From positions 682,001 to 746,000 of the forward strand of contig NZ_JARZHG010000002.1 of assembly GCF_029946505.1 (NCBI RefSeq): a stretch of DNA of 64,000 bases, read 5' to 3'. This stretch comes from Polyangium sp. y55x31. Lineage in GTDB: Bacteria; Myxococcota_A; Polyangia; Polyangiales; Polyangiaceae. This document shows, in pieces, positions 53,060 through 63,900 of this stretch. A model generated the notes under the pieces. The model was given only the letters and a program-made list of their open reading frames with translations, made no database searches and had not been told where the DNA came from. A program made the translations under genes and the position numbers. Each line of letters opens with the position of its first letter. The first letter of the stretch is position 1.

Positions 53060-54499
53060 TCATCGCTTCGGCACAGGCCCGAAAAAGCTCACGCCACGCA
53101 TGTTCTCGTCGATCCTGAGCGGGTGCTGCATGGGCGGGAAGACGCGCTGCTCGCAATCGTGGTGCTCGCAGAGCCTGCACGTCACGCCCACGGGGACGAG
53201 CGCCTCGTTGCTCTCCACGTCGACGCCGTCCGAATAGACGAGCTCGCGTGCGAACCTCGCCTCGCAGCCGATGCTCACCGACAGCATCGAGTGCGGCGCG
53301 TGGTAGCCGCCGCGATCGTTTCGCACGGTCCTCGCGACGCAGAAATACTTCGTCCCGTCGGTCATGCGCGAGAGCTGCACCCGGATCATCCCTGGCGTCA
53401 GGAACGCCGTGTGAACGGCCCAGCGCGGGCAGGCGCCGTTGAAGCGCGCGAAGCGGATGCCCGAGCCGCTGAAGCGCTTGGAGATGTTGCCGGCGATGTC
53501 GATGCGCAAGAAGTGGAAGGGCACGCCTTCCGCGCCGGGCCTGCGCAAGGTGGTCAGGCGGTGGCAGACTTGCTCGAAGCTCGTGCCGAAGCGATGGGCC
53601 AGAAGCTCGATGTCGTAACGCTCGGCGCGCGCGGCCTCGTGAAACGGGACGTACGGCATGAGCAGCGCGGCTGCGAAGTAATTGGCGAGCGCCACGCGGG
53701 CGAGCGCGCGTGACTCGGGCGTGGAGAGGCCGCTCTCGCCTTCGAGCAGTTTGTCGATCGCCTCGCTCGCCGAGAGCAGGCCGATCTGGTGGGCGAGCTG
53801 GAAGCGCCTGCTGCGTGGGGGCAGGAGCTCGGACAGGCTGAGGCGCCGCGCCTCGCGATCGAAGCGGCGCATGGCTTTGCGTTCGTCGGCGACGTGCAGC
53901 AGGCGGACCTCGACGCCGTGCTCCTTTTCGAGGAACCGCACGAGCGAACGGTAGACGTCGTCGGATTCGAGCCTGCCGCGGGCACGGATCTCGTCGGCGG
54001 CGTCCTCGAGCGTGGGGAAGTGATTCATGTGCCGCTGGAGCAGGTCGCTGACCTCTTCCGTCGGCAATCGCGTGGGCTCGACGCCGGCCACGCCCTCGCC
54101 GCCCTCGAGCCGCTCGGAGAGCGTCTCTGCGGATTCTCGGGTATCGCGATATGCGCGATACAGCGCGAGCACGGCCTTTGCGAGGGCAGGAGAGCTGCCG
54201 GCGAGCTCTTTGAGATCGCTCGTCGTGACGCCGTGGTTGTCGAAGAGCGGATCTCCGAACGCCTCGCGTAAATCCGAGACGATCGAGGCGTCGCCGCCCG
54301 TCCCGAACGTGGACAGGTCGAGCTCGAAGAGCTGCGCCAGCTTGATGAGCATGGGCGCCGTGAGCGGGCGCCGGTTGTTCTCGATCAAGTTGAGGTAGCT
54401 CGGCGATATCCCCAGCCGATCGGCGAGTTGCCCTTGCGTCATGTTTTCGCGTCGACGCAGCGCCCTCACCTTTCCGCCCAGCATCGTATTTTCGGCCAT
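53060..54499 (-). CDS. ScfR/RamB-type regulator of short-chain acyl metabolism
   Basis: 479 residues. A Cro/XRE-type helix-turn-helix (VRALRRRENMTQGQLADRLGISPSYLNLIENNRR) starts near residue 10. A central IrrE-like domain and a C-terminal DUF2083-like region with Cys pairs (VGVTCRLCEHHDCEQR) follow. This layout is that of short-chain fatty acyl regulators, among them RamB, which controls the glyoxylate shunt in corynebacteria. Divergence from aceB-aceA agrees well. ATG 54499 is chosen so that the helix-turn-helix begins at the usual place; the frame is open to 54583. Metabolite sensed is unknown. Confidence 0.9.
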   Translation of the reverse strand: MAENTMLGGKVRALRRRENMTQGQLADRLGISPSYLNLIENNRRPLTAPMLIKLAQLFELDLSTFGTGGDASIVSDLREAFGDPLFDNHGVTTSDLKELAGSSPALAKAVLALYRAYRDTRESAETLSERLEGGEGVAGVEPTRLPTEEVSDLLQRHMNHFPTLEDAADEIRARGRLESDDVYRSLVRFLEKEHGVEVRLLHVADERKAMRRFDREARRLSLSELLPPRSRRFQLAHQIGLLSASEAIDKLLEGESGLSTPESRALARVALANYFAAALLMPYVPFHEAARAERYDIELLAHRFGTSFEQVCHRLTTLRRPGAEGVPFHFLRIDIAGNISKRFSGSGIRFARFNGACPRWAVHTAFLTPGMIRVQLSRMTDGTKYFCVARTVRNDRGGYHAPHSMLSVSIGCEARFARELVYSDGVDVESNEALVPVGVTCRLCEHHDCEQRVFPPMQHPLRIDENMRGVSFFGPVPKR

Positions 54500-54700
54500 A
54501 GCGCAAAGCAGCGGAGCTCTTGCGGTTTGCCCCATTACTGCCAAGGCCAGTTTACAACCTTTACAACTGTGACTGCAAGTCAAACGATGGAGTCGTACAT
54601 ACGTAACATCCTGAATTTGTTTCGTTCATTGACGACAGAGGGCAAACGCCAAATAGTTCGTATGTCACGACGCGCAGCGTTGGACGCGGAGCGTTGAGCC
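54500..54700. promoter_or_regulatory. Divergent control region between the ScfR-type gene and aceB
   Basis: 201 bases, clearly richer in A and T than the neighbours. It has a tandem nine-base repeat TTTACAACc/TTTACAACt (54551-54568) and an imperfect inverted pair, TTGCGGTTTGCC (54520-54531) with GGCAAACGCCAA (54641-54652), matching at nine of twelve positions. These are candidate operators for the ScfR-type protein, which would both control aceB-aceA and itself. No footprint is known here. Confidence 0.55.
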
Positions 54701-56341
<1,641 letters not shown>

Positions 56342-56362
56342 ACCGCTGAAGGAGAGAGTCGC

Positions 56363-57649
56363 ATGTCCGTCGCGTATCCGCTTCCCATCCGCACCACCGC
56401 CGTTTCCGAGAGCGGCCTCGTGCCGAACCGCTTTCAAGGCATCGTCCGCCCGTACACGGAGGCCGATGTCGAGCGCCTGCGCGGTTCATTCCAGATCGAG
56501 CACACAATCGCGAAGCTCGGCGCGCAGCGGCTCTGGGAGCTCCTGCACACCGATGACTACGTGGCAGCACTCGGCGCGCTGACGGGCAACCAGGCAATGC
56601 AGCAGGTGCGCGCGGGTCTGAAAGCGATCTACCTGAGCGGCTGGCAAGTCGCGGCGGACGCAAACCTCGCAGGCGAGATGTACCCGGATCAGAGCCTCTA
56701 CCCGGCGAACAGCGTCCCGAGCGTGGTGCGCCGGATCAACCAGGCCCTGCTCCGCGCCGACCAGATCGATCACGCCGAAGGCAAGCGCGAGCGGCACTGG
56801 CTCGCGCCCATCGTGGCAGACGCAGAAGCAGGCTTCGGCGGGCCGCTGAACGCATTCGAGCTGATGAAAGGGATGATCGAGGCAGGCGCCTCCGGCGTGC
56901 ACTTCGAGGACCAGCTCGCATCGGAGAAGAAGTGCGGCCACATGGGCGGCAAGGTGCTGGTGCCGACGAGCCAGTTCGTCCGGACACTCGTAGCAGCACG
57001 GCTCGCCTCCGACGTGATGGGCGTGCCGACGCTGCTCGTGGCCCGCACGGACGCCGACAGCGCAAAGCTGCTGACGAGCGACGTCGACCCACGCGATCGG
57101 CCATTCATCACAGGCGAGCGCACGCCCGAGGGCTTCTTCCAGTTCAACGGCGGTCTCGACGCAGCCATCGCACGCGCGCTCGCCTACGCGCCGTACGCAG
57201 ACATGCTCTGGTGCGAGACGAGCACGCCAGACCTCGAAGAAGCGCGCAAGTTCGCCGAGGGCGTGCACGCAAAATTCCCAGGCAAGCTGCTCGCCTACAA
57301 CTGCTCGCCGTCGTTCAACTGGAAGAAAAACCTCGACGATCTGACGATCGCAAAGTTCCAGCGCGAGCTCGGAGCCATGGGCTACAAGTTCCAATTCGTC
57401 ACGCTGGCCGGCTTCCACGCGCTGAACCACGGGATGTACGAGCTCGCGCGCGAGTACAAAGTGCGCGGCATGAGCGCCTACTCGGAGCTGCAGCAAGCCG
57501 AATTCGCCGCAGAGAAGAGCGGCTACACGGCCACGCGCCACCAGCGCGAAGTGGGCACAGGCTACTTCGATCAGGTCGCGCAGGTGGTTTCGGGCGGCCT
57601 CGCCAGCACGCTCGCGCTGAACGAGTCGACCGAAGCGCACCAGTTTTGA
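56363..57649 (+). CDS. aceA: Isocitrate lyase
   Basis: First enzyme of the glyoxylate shunt, splitting isocitrate to succinate and glyoxylate. The 428-residue protein has the signature KKCGH at 189-193 with the catalytic Cys191, [14 protein letters not shown] and [10 protein letters not shown] strong ribosome site (AAGGAGAGAG) precedes the ATG. The length matches the bacterial short form. It is co-transcribed with aceB. With the regulator it forms a complete acetate or fatty-acid utilisation unit. Confidence 0.98.
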   Translation: MSVAYPLPIRTTAVSESGLVPNRFQGIVRPYTEADVERLRGSFQIEHTIAKLGAQRLWELLHTDDYVAALGALTGNQAMQQVRAGLKAIYLSGWQVAADANLAGEMYPDQSLYPANSVPSVVRRINQALLRADQIDHAEGKRERHWLAPIVADAEAGFGGPLNAFELMKGMIEAGASGVHFEDQLASEKKCGHMGGKVLVPTSQFVRTLVAARLASDVMGVPTLLVARTDADSAKLLTSDVDPRDRPFITGERTPEGFFQFNGGLDAAIARALAYAPYADMLWCETSTPDLEEARKFAEGVHAKFPGKLLAYNCSPSFNWKKNLDDLTIAKFQRELGAMGYKFQFVTLAGFHALNHGMYELAREYKVRGMSAYSELQQAEFAAEKSGYTATRHQREVGTGYFDQVAQVVSGGLASTLALNESTEAHQF

Positions 57650-57666
57650 CGGGTGTGTGCGCGTGC

Positions 57667-57774
57667 GCGGGGCGTTGCCCCGCACCCCAGAAGGGGGCTG
57701 TCCGCCCCCTTCACCCCGGACCAGGCACGGCCTGGACCGCGGGCGGAAAAACCGCGCGATGCGCGGTTTTTCCG
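57667..57774 (+). repeat. Four-hairpin intergenic element, copy C
   Basis: Hairpins at 57667-57683, 57690-57712 (loop TGTCC), 57721-57735 and 57744-57774, the last a perfect 14-bp stem CGGAAAAACCGCGC with loop GAT. This stem sequence differs wholly from copies A and B. It is the left half of the composite with copy D. Confidence 0.9.
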
Positions 57775-57782
57775 ACGGGCCC

Positions 57783-57892
57783 GTGGCAAGACCGGCGAGG
57801 GGCTGGCCAGCCAAAACAGCAGGGTTGACGTGTCGGCTGGGGGCGGCAGCGCTGCCGTTTCGGCTGGCTAAGGTCGTTCCTGGTCTTGCCAC
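57783..57892. repeat. Palindrome-rich core between copies C and D
   Basis: It is bounded by an 11-base inverted repeat, GTGGCAAGACC (57783-57793) with GGTCTTGCCAC (57882-57892). Inside are the perfect palindromes GGCTGGCCAGCC (57801-57812) and CGGCAGCGCTGCCG (57844-57857). With the inverted copies C and D outside, the whole 57667-58005 stretch could form one large cruciform or one large folded RNA. Confidence 0.75.
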
Positions 57893-57900
57893 CGGCTGTT

Positions 57901-58005
57901 CGATGAACTGCGCATCGCGCAGTTCATCGACCCCGAGTCCAGCGCTTGCGCTGGTCCGGGTCCAGGGGTGGACAACCCCTGGTCGGGTCCGGGGTGAAAC
58001 CCCGG
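57901..58005 (-). repeat. Four-hairpin intergenic element, copy D
   Basis: Minus orientation: variable stem 57901-57929 (13 bp, CGATGAACTGCGC, loop ATC), then 57939-57954, 57962-57982 (loop GGACA) and 57989-58005. It ends 14 bases before the murI stop codon. Confidence 0.9.
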
Positions 58006-58018
58006 CGCTACGCTGCCA

Positions 58019-58846
58019 TCAGAGATCGATCTGGTGCACGTCGCCGAGTGGCTCGCCGAGGAACCGCTCGGCGACCGTGGAAAAACTTTTCGGTAGATCC
58101 GTCACGAAGAGTTCGAGCTTGCCTCGTGCTGACCGGGTCGTGCGTTGCCCGCGCTCGGCGAGGAATGCGGAGACGTCGTCTGCGGTCGCTGATGCGCTGT
58201 CCACGATTGGGATCGGCGCGCCTGCGAGTGAGGCGGCTTCGGCCTCGATCACTCGCTGGAGCAGGGGGAAATGCGTGCATCCAAGCACCACGCAACGTGC
58301 CCCTGCGCGCACGAGTGGCTCGAGGTAACGCTGCGACACGAGACGCGGCACTTCCCCTTCGAGCCACCCTTCCTCTGCGAGCGAGACGAGCAGCGGCGCG
58401 GGTTGACCGAATACCTCGGTCCGCGTGGAGAGCGAGGCGACTGCGCGGGGGTATGCGCCCGAGGTGATTGTTCCGGTCGTGCCGAGCACGCCTACGGCGC
58501 CGCCTTTTGCTGCTGCGACGGCTGCTCGCGCGCCGGGCACGATCACGCCGAGCACGGGCCGGTCGAGCTCCACGCGCAGCATGTCGAGTGCGACGGCGCT
58601 CACGGTGTTGCAGGCGACCACGATTGCCTTCACCCCGCGGTTCACGAGCACGCGCGCGCAGCCGAGCGCGTAACGCACGACGGTCTCGGCGGATCGTGTC
58701 CCGTACGGCACGCGCGCGGTGTCGCCGAGGTATACGATGTCTTCTGCGGGACAACGTTCGCGGAGTGCGCGCACGACGGTCAGACCGCCGAGACCGGAGT
58801 CGAAGACGCCGAGTGGGGCGTCGGGATCCAGGTGGAAGCTCGTCAC
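58019..58846 (-). CDS. murI: Glutamate racemase
   Basis: Makes D-glutamate for peptidoglycan. The 275-residue protein has VFDSGLGGLTV, the two catalytic Cys in VVACNTVSA (Cys79) and VLGCTHFPLL, and YLGDTARVPYG. The GTG start at 58846 overlaps the hom stop (GTGA), so translation is coupled to homoserine dehydrogenase, an uncommon partner. Its stop lies beside repeat copy D. Confidence 0.95.
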   Translation of the reverse strand: MTSFHLDPDAPLGVFDSGLGGLTVVRALRERCPAEDIVYLGDTARVPYGTRSAETVVRYALGCARVLVNRGVKAIVVACNTVSAVALDMLRVELDRPVLGVIVPGARAAVAAAKGGAVGVLGTTGTITSGAYPRAVASLSTRTEVFGQPAPLLVSLAEEGWLEGEVPRLVSQRYLEPLVRAGARCVVLGCTHFPLLQRVIEAEAASLAGAPIPIVDSASATADDVSAFLAERGQRTTRSARGKLELFVTDLPKSFSTVAERFLGEPLGDVHQIDL

Positions 58847-60189
58847 GAGACCTCGATGCGGTAAAGGCGCGGCGGCGCCGCGAGGAGCCCTTCTGTGCGC
58901 ATACGTTCGAGCGCCGCGGTCACATTCCCTTCACGCGCCACGTGGGTGATCACCACGATGTCGACGGGATCGCCCGGCGCGGCGGGGCGCTCCGGCTGCA
59001 CCATCTGCTCCAGGCTCACGCCGAGCTCGCCTAGCTCGCCTGCGATCCGCGCCATGAGCCCCGGGCGCTCCGGCGCCGAGAGGCGCAGGTAGAACCGGGT
59101 CTCGACGTCCTCCTGCGGCTTGAGCGGGCGTGGCTCCATCGCGATGCCCCGCGTGAGCAAGCCCGATGCGCCGGCCACGATCGAGCGCCCCACGTCGAGG
59201 ATGTCGCTCACCACGCTCACGGCTGTCGGCAGATCGCCGGCGCCGCGGCCGTAGAGCATGCATGGGCCGAGCGCACGGCCTTCGAGGAGGATCGCGTTCA
59301 GGACGCCCGACACGTTCGCGAGCACGCTCGTCTTCGGGATGAGCGTCGGGTGCACGCGGAGCTCGATCGCGTCGCCGAAATCACGGCCGATCGCGAGGTG
59401 CTTGATCACGTAGCCGAAGCGCTCGGCATAACGATGATCCCGCTCCTCGATGCCCTCGATCCCCTCCACGTGCAGCGCGCTCGCGGGGACACGCGCGCCG
59501 AAGGCCAGCATCGCCAGCACGCAGAGCTTGTGCGCGGCGTCGTGGCCGCCCGTGTCGAGCGAGGGATCCGCCTCCGCGTAGCCCTTCGCCTGGGCCTCGC
59601 GCACGGCCTCGTCGAGCCCGAGCCCGCCCTCGCGCATGCGCCCGAGCACGTAGTTGCACGTGCCGTTCACGATGCCTGCGAGCCGCTCGACCCAGTCGCT
59701 CGCGAACGCCTCGCGCAAGGTGCGGATGATGGGGATGCCGCCGCCCACCGCGCCCTCGAACGCGAGATCGGTCCCACGCGCGATCGCGAGGTCCACGAGC
59801 CGCGGCCCGTGCTTCGCGAGGAGAAGCTTGTTCGCCGTGACGACCCCCTTGCCCGCTGCGATCGCGCGCTCCACGAGCTCGAGCGCGGCCTCCTCGCCGC
59901 CCATCACCTCGACGACGACGTCGATCTCCGGGTCGTCGACCACGTCCTCGGGGCGCGTCGTGATCCAGCGCGGATCGCAGGCGGCGACGCGTTCTTTGCG
60001 GGGGTCGCGGACGAGCACGCGGCGCACTTCGAGCGGCGCGCCGACCCTTCCTTCGAGCCATCGAGCGTTCGCGGCGCAGAGCTCGAGCACACCGCCGCCC
60101 ACGGTGCCGCACCCGAGCAGGCCGAGTCGAATGGAACCGCGCCGCGGAGTCGTCGCAACGGCCTCCTCGGCGTTCGCAGGGCCACGCAT
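58843..60189 (-). CDS. hom: Homoserine dehydrogenase
   Basis: NAD(P)-dependent step from aspartate semialdehyde to homoserine, for Thr and Met. The 448-residue protein has the Rossmann motif LGLLGCGTVGGGV, VVTANKLLLAKHG, the catalytic region GGGIPIIRTLREAF and GIVNGTCNYVL. A C-terminal ACT domain (FYLRLSAPERPGLMARIAGELG) suggests feedback control by an amino acid. ATG 60189 is preferred to 60219. Coupled to murI. Confidence 0.95.
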   Translation of the reverse strand: MRGPANAEEAVATTPRRGSIRLGLLGCGTVGGGVLELCAANARWLEGRVGAPLEVRRVLVRDPRKERVAACDPRWITTRPEDVVDDPEIDVVVEVMGGEEAALELVERAIAAGKGVVTANKLLLAKHGPRLVDLAIARGTDLAFEGAVGGGIPIIRTLREAFASDWVERLAGIVNGTCNYVLGRMREGGLGLDEAVREAQAKGYAEADPSLDTGGHDAAHKLCVLAMLAFGARVPASALHVEGIEGIEERDHRYAERFGYVIKHLAIGRDFGDAIELRVHPTLIPKTSVLANVSGVLNAILLEGRALGPCMLYGRGAGDLPTAVSVVSDILDVGRSIVAGASGLLTRGIAMEPRPLKPQEDVETRFYLRLSAPERPGLMARIAGELGELGVSLEQMVQPERPAAPGDPVDIVVITHVAREGNVTAALERMRTEGLLAAPPRLYRIEVS

Positions 60190-60303
60190 GGGCGCGGAGC
60201 TTAGCAGGGCCCGGCCCACGTCAAAGAAAGCCGCGCGGCCGTGATTTCACGCGCCGCGTTTGCCGCTTCTCCCGCGCGCGCTCCCCTCCTACACTCCTCG
60301 GCC

Positions 60304-62220
60304 ATGGCCGCCGAAACGAAGGGTTTCATGAAGGGTGGGATGAACTTCAACGTGGGCGACGAGGCCCCCGAGCAACTGGAGCAGACCGAGGGGCCGCTCC
60401 TGCCGCTCCGCGTGCTCGTCGTCGCGGACCTCTTGCCGCGCGACGAGCACAACGCCGGCGCCAGCGCGCCCGAGCTCGCGGTGCGGGTCGATCCGCTCGC
60501 GTTCGACGACCTCTTCACGCGCCTGCGTCCGCGCATCGCGATCGAGGTGCCCAGCGTGCTCGCCGAGGGCAACCGCGCGCGCGTCGACCTCGCGCCGACG
60601 AGCCTCAAGAGCTTCCGGCCCGATGGGCTGCTCACGGAGGTCCCGCTTCTCCGCTCGCTCCTCGATGGCAAGCTCACGCTGGAGAAGCTCCGCGACGGCT
60701 CGATCGATCGCGACCAGGCCCGCGTCGAGCTCGATCGAATCTGGAACTCCTCGCCTTTCGTGAGGGACGTCCTGCGCCTCGTCTCGGAGGCCGGCAGCGC
60801 GCCCCGCGCCGCGAGCGTCTCCGCGCCCGCGCGTGACACGTCCGAGGCCTCGGTCGCCTCGATCCTCGACATGGTCGAGACCGATCCGAGCCGCGCCGAA
60901 TCCGCGCCCGCGCCCGTCGTGCCGGCGAGGCCGCAGGCCCCTGCCTCCGACGCCCGCTTCGGTGCGCTCATCTCGGCCGTCGCGAACGCCGGCAAGTCGA
61001 GCTCGGCCCGCTTCAGCCCGCAGGAGGCCATCCAGCGCGTCGAGAAGGCCATCGGCGCGCAGCTCGGCGCGATCCTCCAGCACCCCGAGGTGCGCCGCCT
61101 GGAAGAGGCCTGGCGCGGCCTGCAACTGTTCGCCGATCGCTCGAAGGGCACGAAGGGCCTGAAGATCGACGTCGTCTGCGCGCGGCCCGAGCTCGCGGCC
61201 ATGGCGCTCGAACGCGCAGCCCGCCAATCCGCCGGCGGCGAGCCCCCGGTCTCCTGCGCGATCGTGGACATCACGATCACCGGCACCTCCGCGACGCTCT
61301 CTCAGCTCGAAGAGATCGCCCGCGTCGCCGAGGCGCAGACCGTGCCCGTCGTGCTGAATGCATCGCACGCGCTCCTCGGCCTGGATCGGCTCGCCGATCT
61401 CGAACGGCTCGACAACAAGATCGCCCTCTTCTCCACGCCGGATCAGGTGCGCTGGCAGTCGACGGCGCAGAAACCGGCGATGCGCTGGGTGACGATGGCG
61501 ATGAACGGCATCCTGGCGCGCGCCGCCTACGACAAGGCGACCTCGCGCGTGCGGGAAATGGTGGTCAAGGAGGAGCCCGCGGACGAGGGCGCGATGGTCT
61601 GGATCGCGCCGGCCTACGGCGTGGGCGCGCTCATCACGACGAGCTTCCGCGAGACGCGCTGGCCGTGCCGCATCGTGGGCGCCCGCAGCGGCGGCACACT
61701 CGGAAACCTGACGATTCACGAGGTGCGTGGGCAGGTCGACGACGCCGAGGTCGTAGCGATCCCCACGCAAGCGTTCGTCTCGACGGACTCCCAGCGCGAG
61801 CTCTCCAAAGCCGGCGTCCTGCTTTTGGCCTCGGCCCCGAACAGCGATTCGATCTACGTGCTCGCGGCGCCGACGTCCTACGTCCCGCCGCCCAAGCGCA
61901 CATACGACAGCGCCTCGACGGAGCCCGAAGCGCGGCTCGAACGCGTCTCTTTGGTCGATCAGCTCTTCGTGGCCCGGATCGTCCAGTTCCTGCGCGTCCT
62001 CGCCGGCCGTTTGCCCGGGAACGTCGCGCCCTCCGAGGCGAAATCGCTCGTGGACCGCTCGCTCTGGGCGCTCTTCGAGGACGCCAAGCCCGGCAGCATG
62101 GAGATCGCGGTGAACGCGCACGCGACCTCGGATGGCACGGCCGTCGCCGTCACGATCCGCCCGCGCCGCTTCCTCGGCGTCGCCCTCGAAGAGTTCTCGC
62201 TCGAATTCTTGGTGGGTTAG
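60304..62220 (+). CDS. Type VI-like sheath protein with joined TssB-like and TssC-like parts
   Basis: 638 residues. Residues about 30-150 resemble the small sheath subunit TssB (SFRPDGLLTEVPLLRSLLDGK). A low-complexity Ala/Pro linker (165-215) follows. From about 240 it resembles the large subunit TssC: HPEVRRLEEAWRGL at 260-273, the same core motif as in the tssC at 62413. The frame is intact, and ATG 60304 begins MAAETKGFMKGGMNF. It faces tssB-tssC across repeat copy E. It may be a cap, baseplate-proximal or specialised sheath protein; assembly is not shown. Confidence 0.75.
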   Translation: MAAETKGFMKGGMNFNVGDEAPEQLEQTEGPLLPLRVLVVADLLPRDEHNAGASAPELAVRVDPLAFDDLFTRLRPRIAIEVPSVLAEGNRARVDLAPTSLKSFRPDGLLTEVPLLRSLLDGKLTLEKLRDGSIDRDQARVELDRIWNSSPFVRDVLRLVSEAGSAPRAASVSAPARDTSEASVASILDMVETDPSRAESAPAPVVPARPQAPASDARFGALISAVANAGKSSSARFSPQEAIQRVEKAIGAQLGAILQHPEVRRLEEAWRGLQLFADRSKGTKGLKIDVVCARPELAAMALERAARQSAGGEPPVSCAIVDITITGTSATLSQLEEIARVAEAQTVPVVLNASHALLGLDRLADLERLDNKIALFSTPDQVRWQSTAQKPAMRWVTMAMNGILARAAYDKATSRVREMVVKEEPADEGAMVWIAPAYGVGALITTSFRETRWPCRIVGARSGGTLGNLTIHEVRGQVDDAEVVAIPTQAFVSTDSQRELSKAGVLLLASAPNSDSIYVLAAPTSYVPPPKRTYDSASTEPEARLERVSLVDQLFVARIVQFLRVLAGRLPGNVAPSEAKSLVDRSLWALFEDAKPGSMEIAVNAHATSDGTAVAVTIRPRRFLGVALEEFSLEFLVG

Positions 62221-62226
62221 GCCGCG

Positions 62227-62327
62227 CCGGGGCGCTGCCCCGGGCCCCGCGGGGGCTGTCCGCCCCTCGACCCGGACCAGGGCAAGCCCTGGACCTTTGG
62301 TGCAAAGGCCGCGATGCGGCCTTTGCA
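62227..62327 (+). repeat. Four-hairpin intergenic element, copy E
   Basis: Hairpins 62227-62243, 62252-62266 (loop TGTCC, shorter stem), 62277-62292 and 62301-62327, the last a perfect 12-bp stem TGCAAAGGCCGC with loop GAT, again different from the other copies. It lies between the convergent sheath genes. Confidence 0.9.
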
Positions 62328-62348
62328 AAGGGGGGGTGAGCAGCGCAC

Positions 62349-62384
62349 AAAAGCACGAAGGCCGGCTCTTTCGGGCCGGCCTTC
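62349..62384 (-). terminator. Intrinsic terminator of tssC
   Basis: Perfect 10-bp stem (62357-62366 with 62375-62384) with an eight-base loop. On the minus strand it runs into GTGCTTTTGTG. It lies 29 bases past the tssC stop. Confidence 0.85.
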
Positions 62385-62412
62385 GGCGTTTGTCGGGATC
62401 AGCCGAAACGGC

Positions 62413-63897
62413 TCATTCCTTGTCGAGCTTGCCGACGAGGCTCAACGTGAAGAATGCGCCCATGTACTTGAAGTGCGGGCGCACCTGCATGTCGACCTTG
62501 TACCAGCCGGCGTTGCCCTCGACCTCGGTCACGATGATACGCGCCTTGCGGAGGGGGCGACGGCCGCGGATGCTCGCCGAGACGACGTCCTGATCGGCGA
62601 CGTACTGCGAGATCCAGTCGTTGAGCTCCTTCTCGAGATCGGCGCGCTCCTTCCACGTACCGATCTGCTCGCGCTGCAGCACCTTCAGGTAGTGCGCAAT
62701 GCGGCACATGATGAACATGTACGGGAGCTGCGTGCCGAGGCGATAGTTGAGCTCGGCGGCGCGGCCCTCCTCGCTCTGGCCGAAGTACTTCGGCTTCTGC
62801 ACGCTGTTCGCCGAGAAGAAGCACGCGTTGTCCGAGTCCTTGCGGTAGGTGAGGCCGATGAAGCCTTCCTCCGAGAGCTCGTACTCGCGGCGCTCCGTGA
62901 GCATGATCTCGGTCGGGATCTTCGTCTGGATCTCGCCCATCGCCTCGTACTGGTGCAGCGGCAGGTTCTCGACCGAGCCGCCCGCCTGCGGGCCGATGAT
63001 GTTCGGGCACCAGCGGTACTTGGCGAAGCTGTCCGCGAGGCGCGTCGCGAATGCGAAGACCGCGTTGCCCCAGCAGTACGACTCGTGCTGGCCGATGACG
63101 TTCTCCTCGTAGTTGAACTCCTTCACGGGCACGGTGTTCGCGCCGTAGGGGAGGCGGAGGAGGAAGCGCGGCATCACGAGGCCGACGTAGCGGGAGTCCT
63201 CGGTCTCGCGGAAGGCGTTGTACTTCGTGTACTGCGGGCCTTCGAAGAGCGCCTTGAGGTCCTTCAGGTTCGGCAGGTTCAGGTAGTCCTTCAGGCCGAA
63301 GAACTGCGGGCCGGCGGCCGCGATGAAGGGCGCGTGCGACATCGTCGCGACGGAGGCGCACTTCTGCAGGAGCATGATGTCCTGCGGGCCGGGGCCGAAC
63401 TCGTAGTTCGCGATGATCGCGCCGTAGGGACGGCCGCCGAACTGACCGAACTCCGCCGAGTACACGAGCTTGTACAGGCCGCTCTTGGGCACCTCGGGGG
63501 CGTCCTCGAAATCGGCGAGCAGGTCTTCCTTCGAGCAGTTCAAAAGCTCGACCTTGACGTTCTCGCGGAAGTCCGTGCGGTCCACGACGAACTTCAGGCC
63601 GCGCCACGCCGACTCCAGCTTCTGGAACGTCGGGTGGTGAAGGATCTCGTCGATCTGGCGCGACAGCTTGGCGTCGATCTCGGCGATCAGCGCGTCGACG
63701 AGGGCCTTGTCGACCTTCTCGCCCTCGCGCTTCGGCGCGATGAGCTCCGCGATGAAGGCCTGGACGCCGCGCTTGGCGACCTCGTAGCCCTCGTCGCCCG
63801 GAGCCATCTTCGTCTCCGAGAGGATGTCGTCGAGAAGGCTGCCACCTTCGAGCGTCTGTACGCCCGCGCCGCCTTGCGCCTGATGCTCGGAAGCCAT
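62413..63897 (-). CDS. tssC: Type VI secretion sheath large subunit TssC
   Basis: With TssB it forms the contractile sheath that drives the type VI needle. The 494-residue protein has HHPTFQKLESAWRGLKFVVD, RPYGAIIANYEFGPGPQDI, WGNAVFAFATRLADSF and the C-terminal sheath-interlocking region. It lies 3 bases downstream of tssB and is co-transcribed with it. A clear terminator follows. The rest of the type VI cluster lies beyond the window edge. Confidence 0.97.
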   Translation of the reverse strand: MASEHQAQGGAGVQTLEGGSLLDDILSETKMAPGDEGYEVAKRGVQAFIAELIAPKREGEKVDKALVDALIAEIDAKLSRQIDEILHHPTFQKLESAWRGLKFVVDRTDFRENVKVELLNCSKEDLLADFEDAPEVPKSGLYKLVYSAEFGQFGGRPYGAIIANYEFGPGPQDIMLLQKCASVATMSHAPFIAAAGPQFFGLKDYLNLPNLKDLKALFEGPQYTKYNAFRETEDSRYVGLVMPRFLLRLPYGANTVPVKEFNYEENVIGQHESYCWGNAVFAFATRLADSFAKYRWCPNIIGPQAGGSVENLPLHQYEAMGEIQTKIPTEIMLTERREYELSEEGFIGLTYRKDSDNACFFSANSVQKPKYFGQSEEGRAAELNYRLGTQLPYMFIMCRIAHYLKVLQREQIGTWKERADLEKELNDWISQYVADQDVVSASIRGRRPLRKARIIVTEVEGNAGWYKVDMQVRPHFKYMGAFFTLSLVGKLDKE

Positions 63898-63900
63898 CGG

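Noticed and set aside
57653-58328. Open frames through repeat copies C and D
   Set aside because: They read the hairpin repeats as protein; similar peptides recur at the other copies only because the DNA repeats. No start signal or coding bias.
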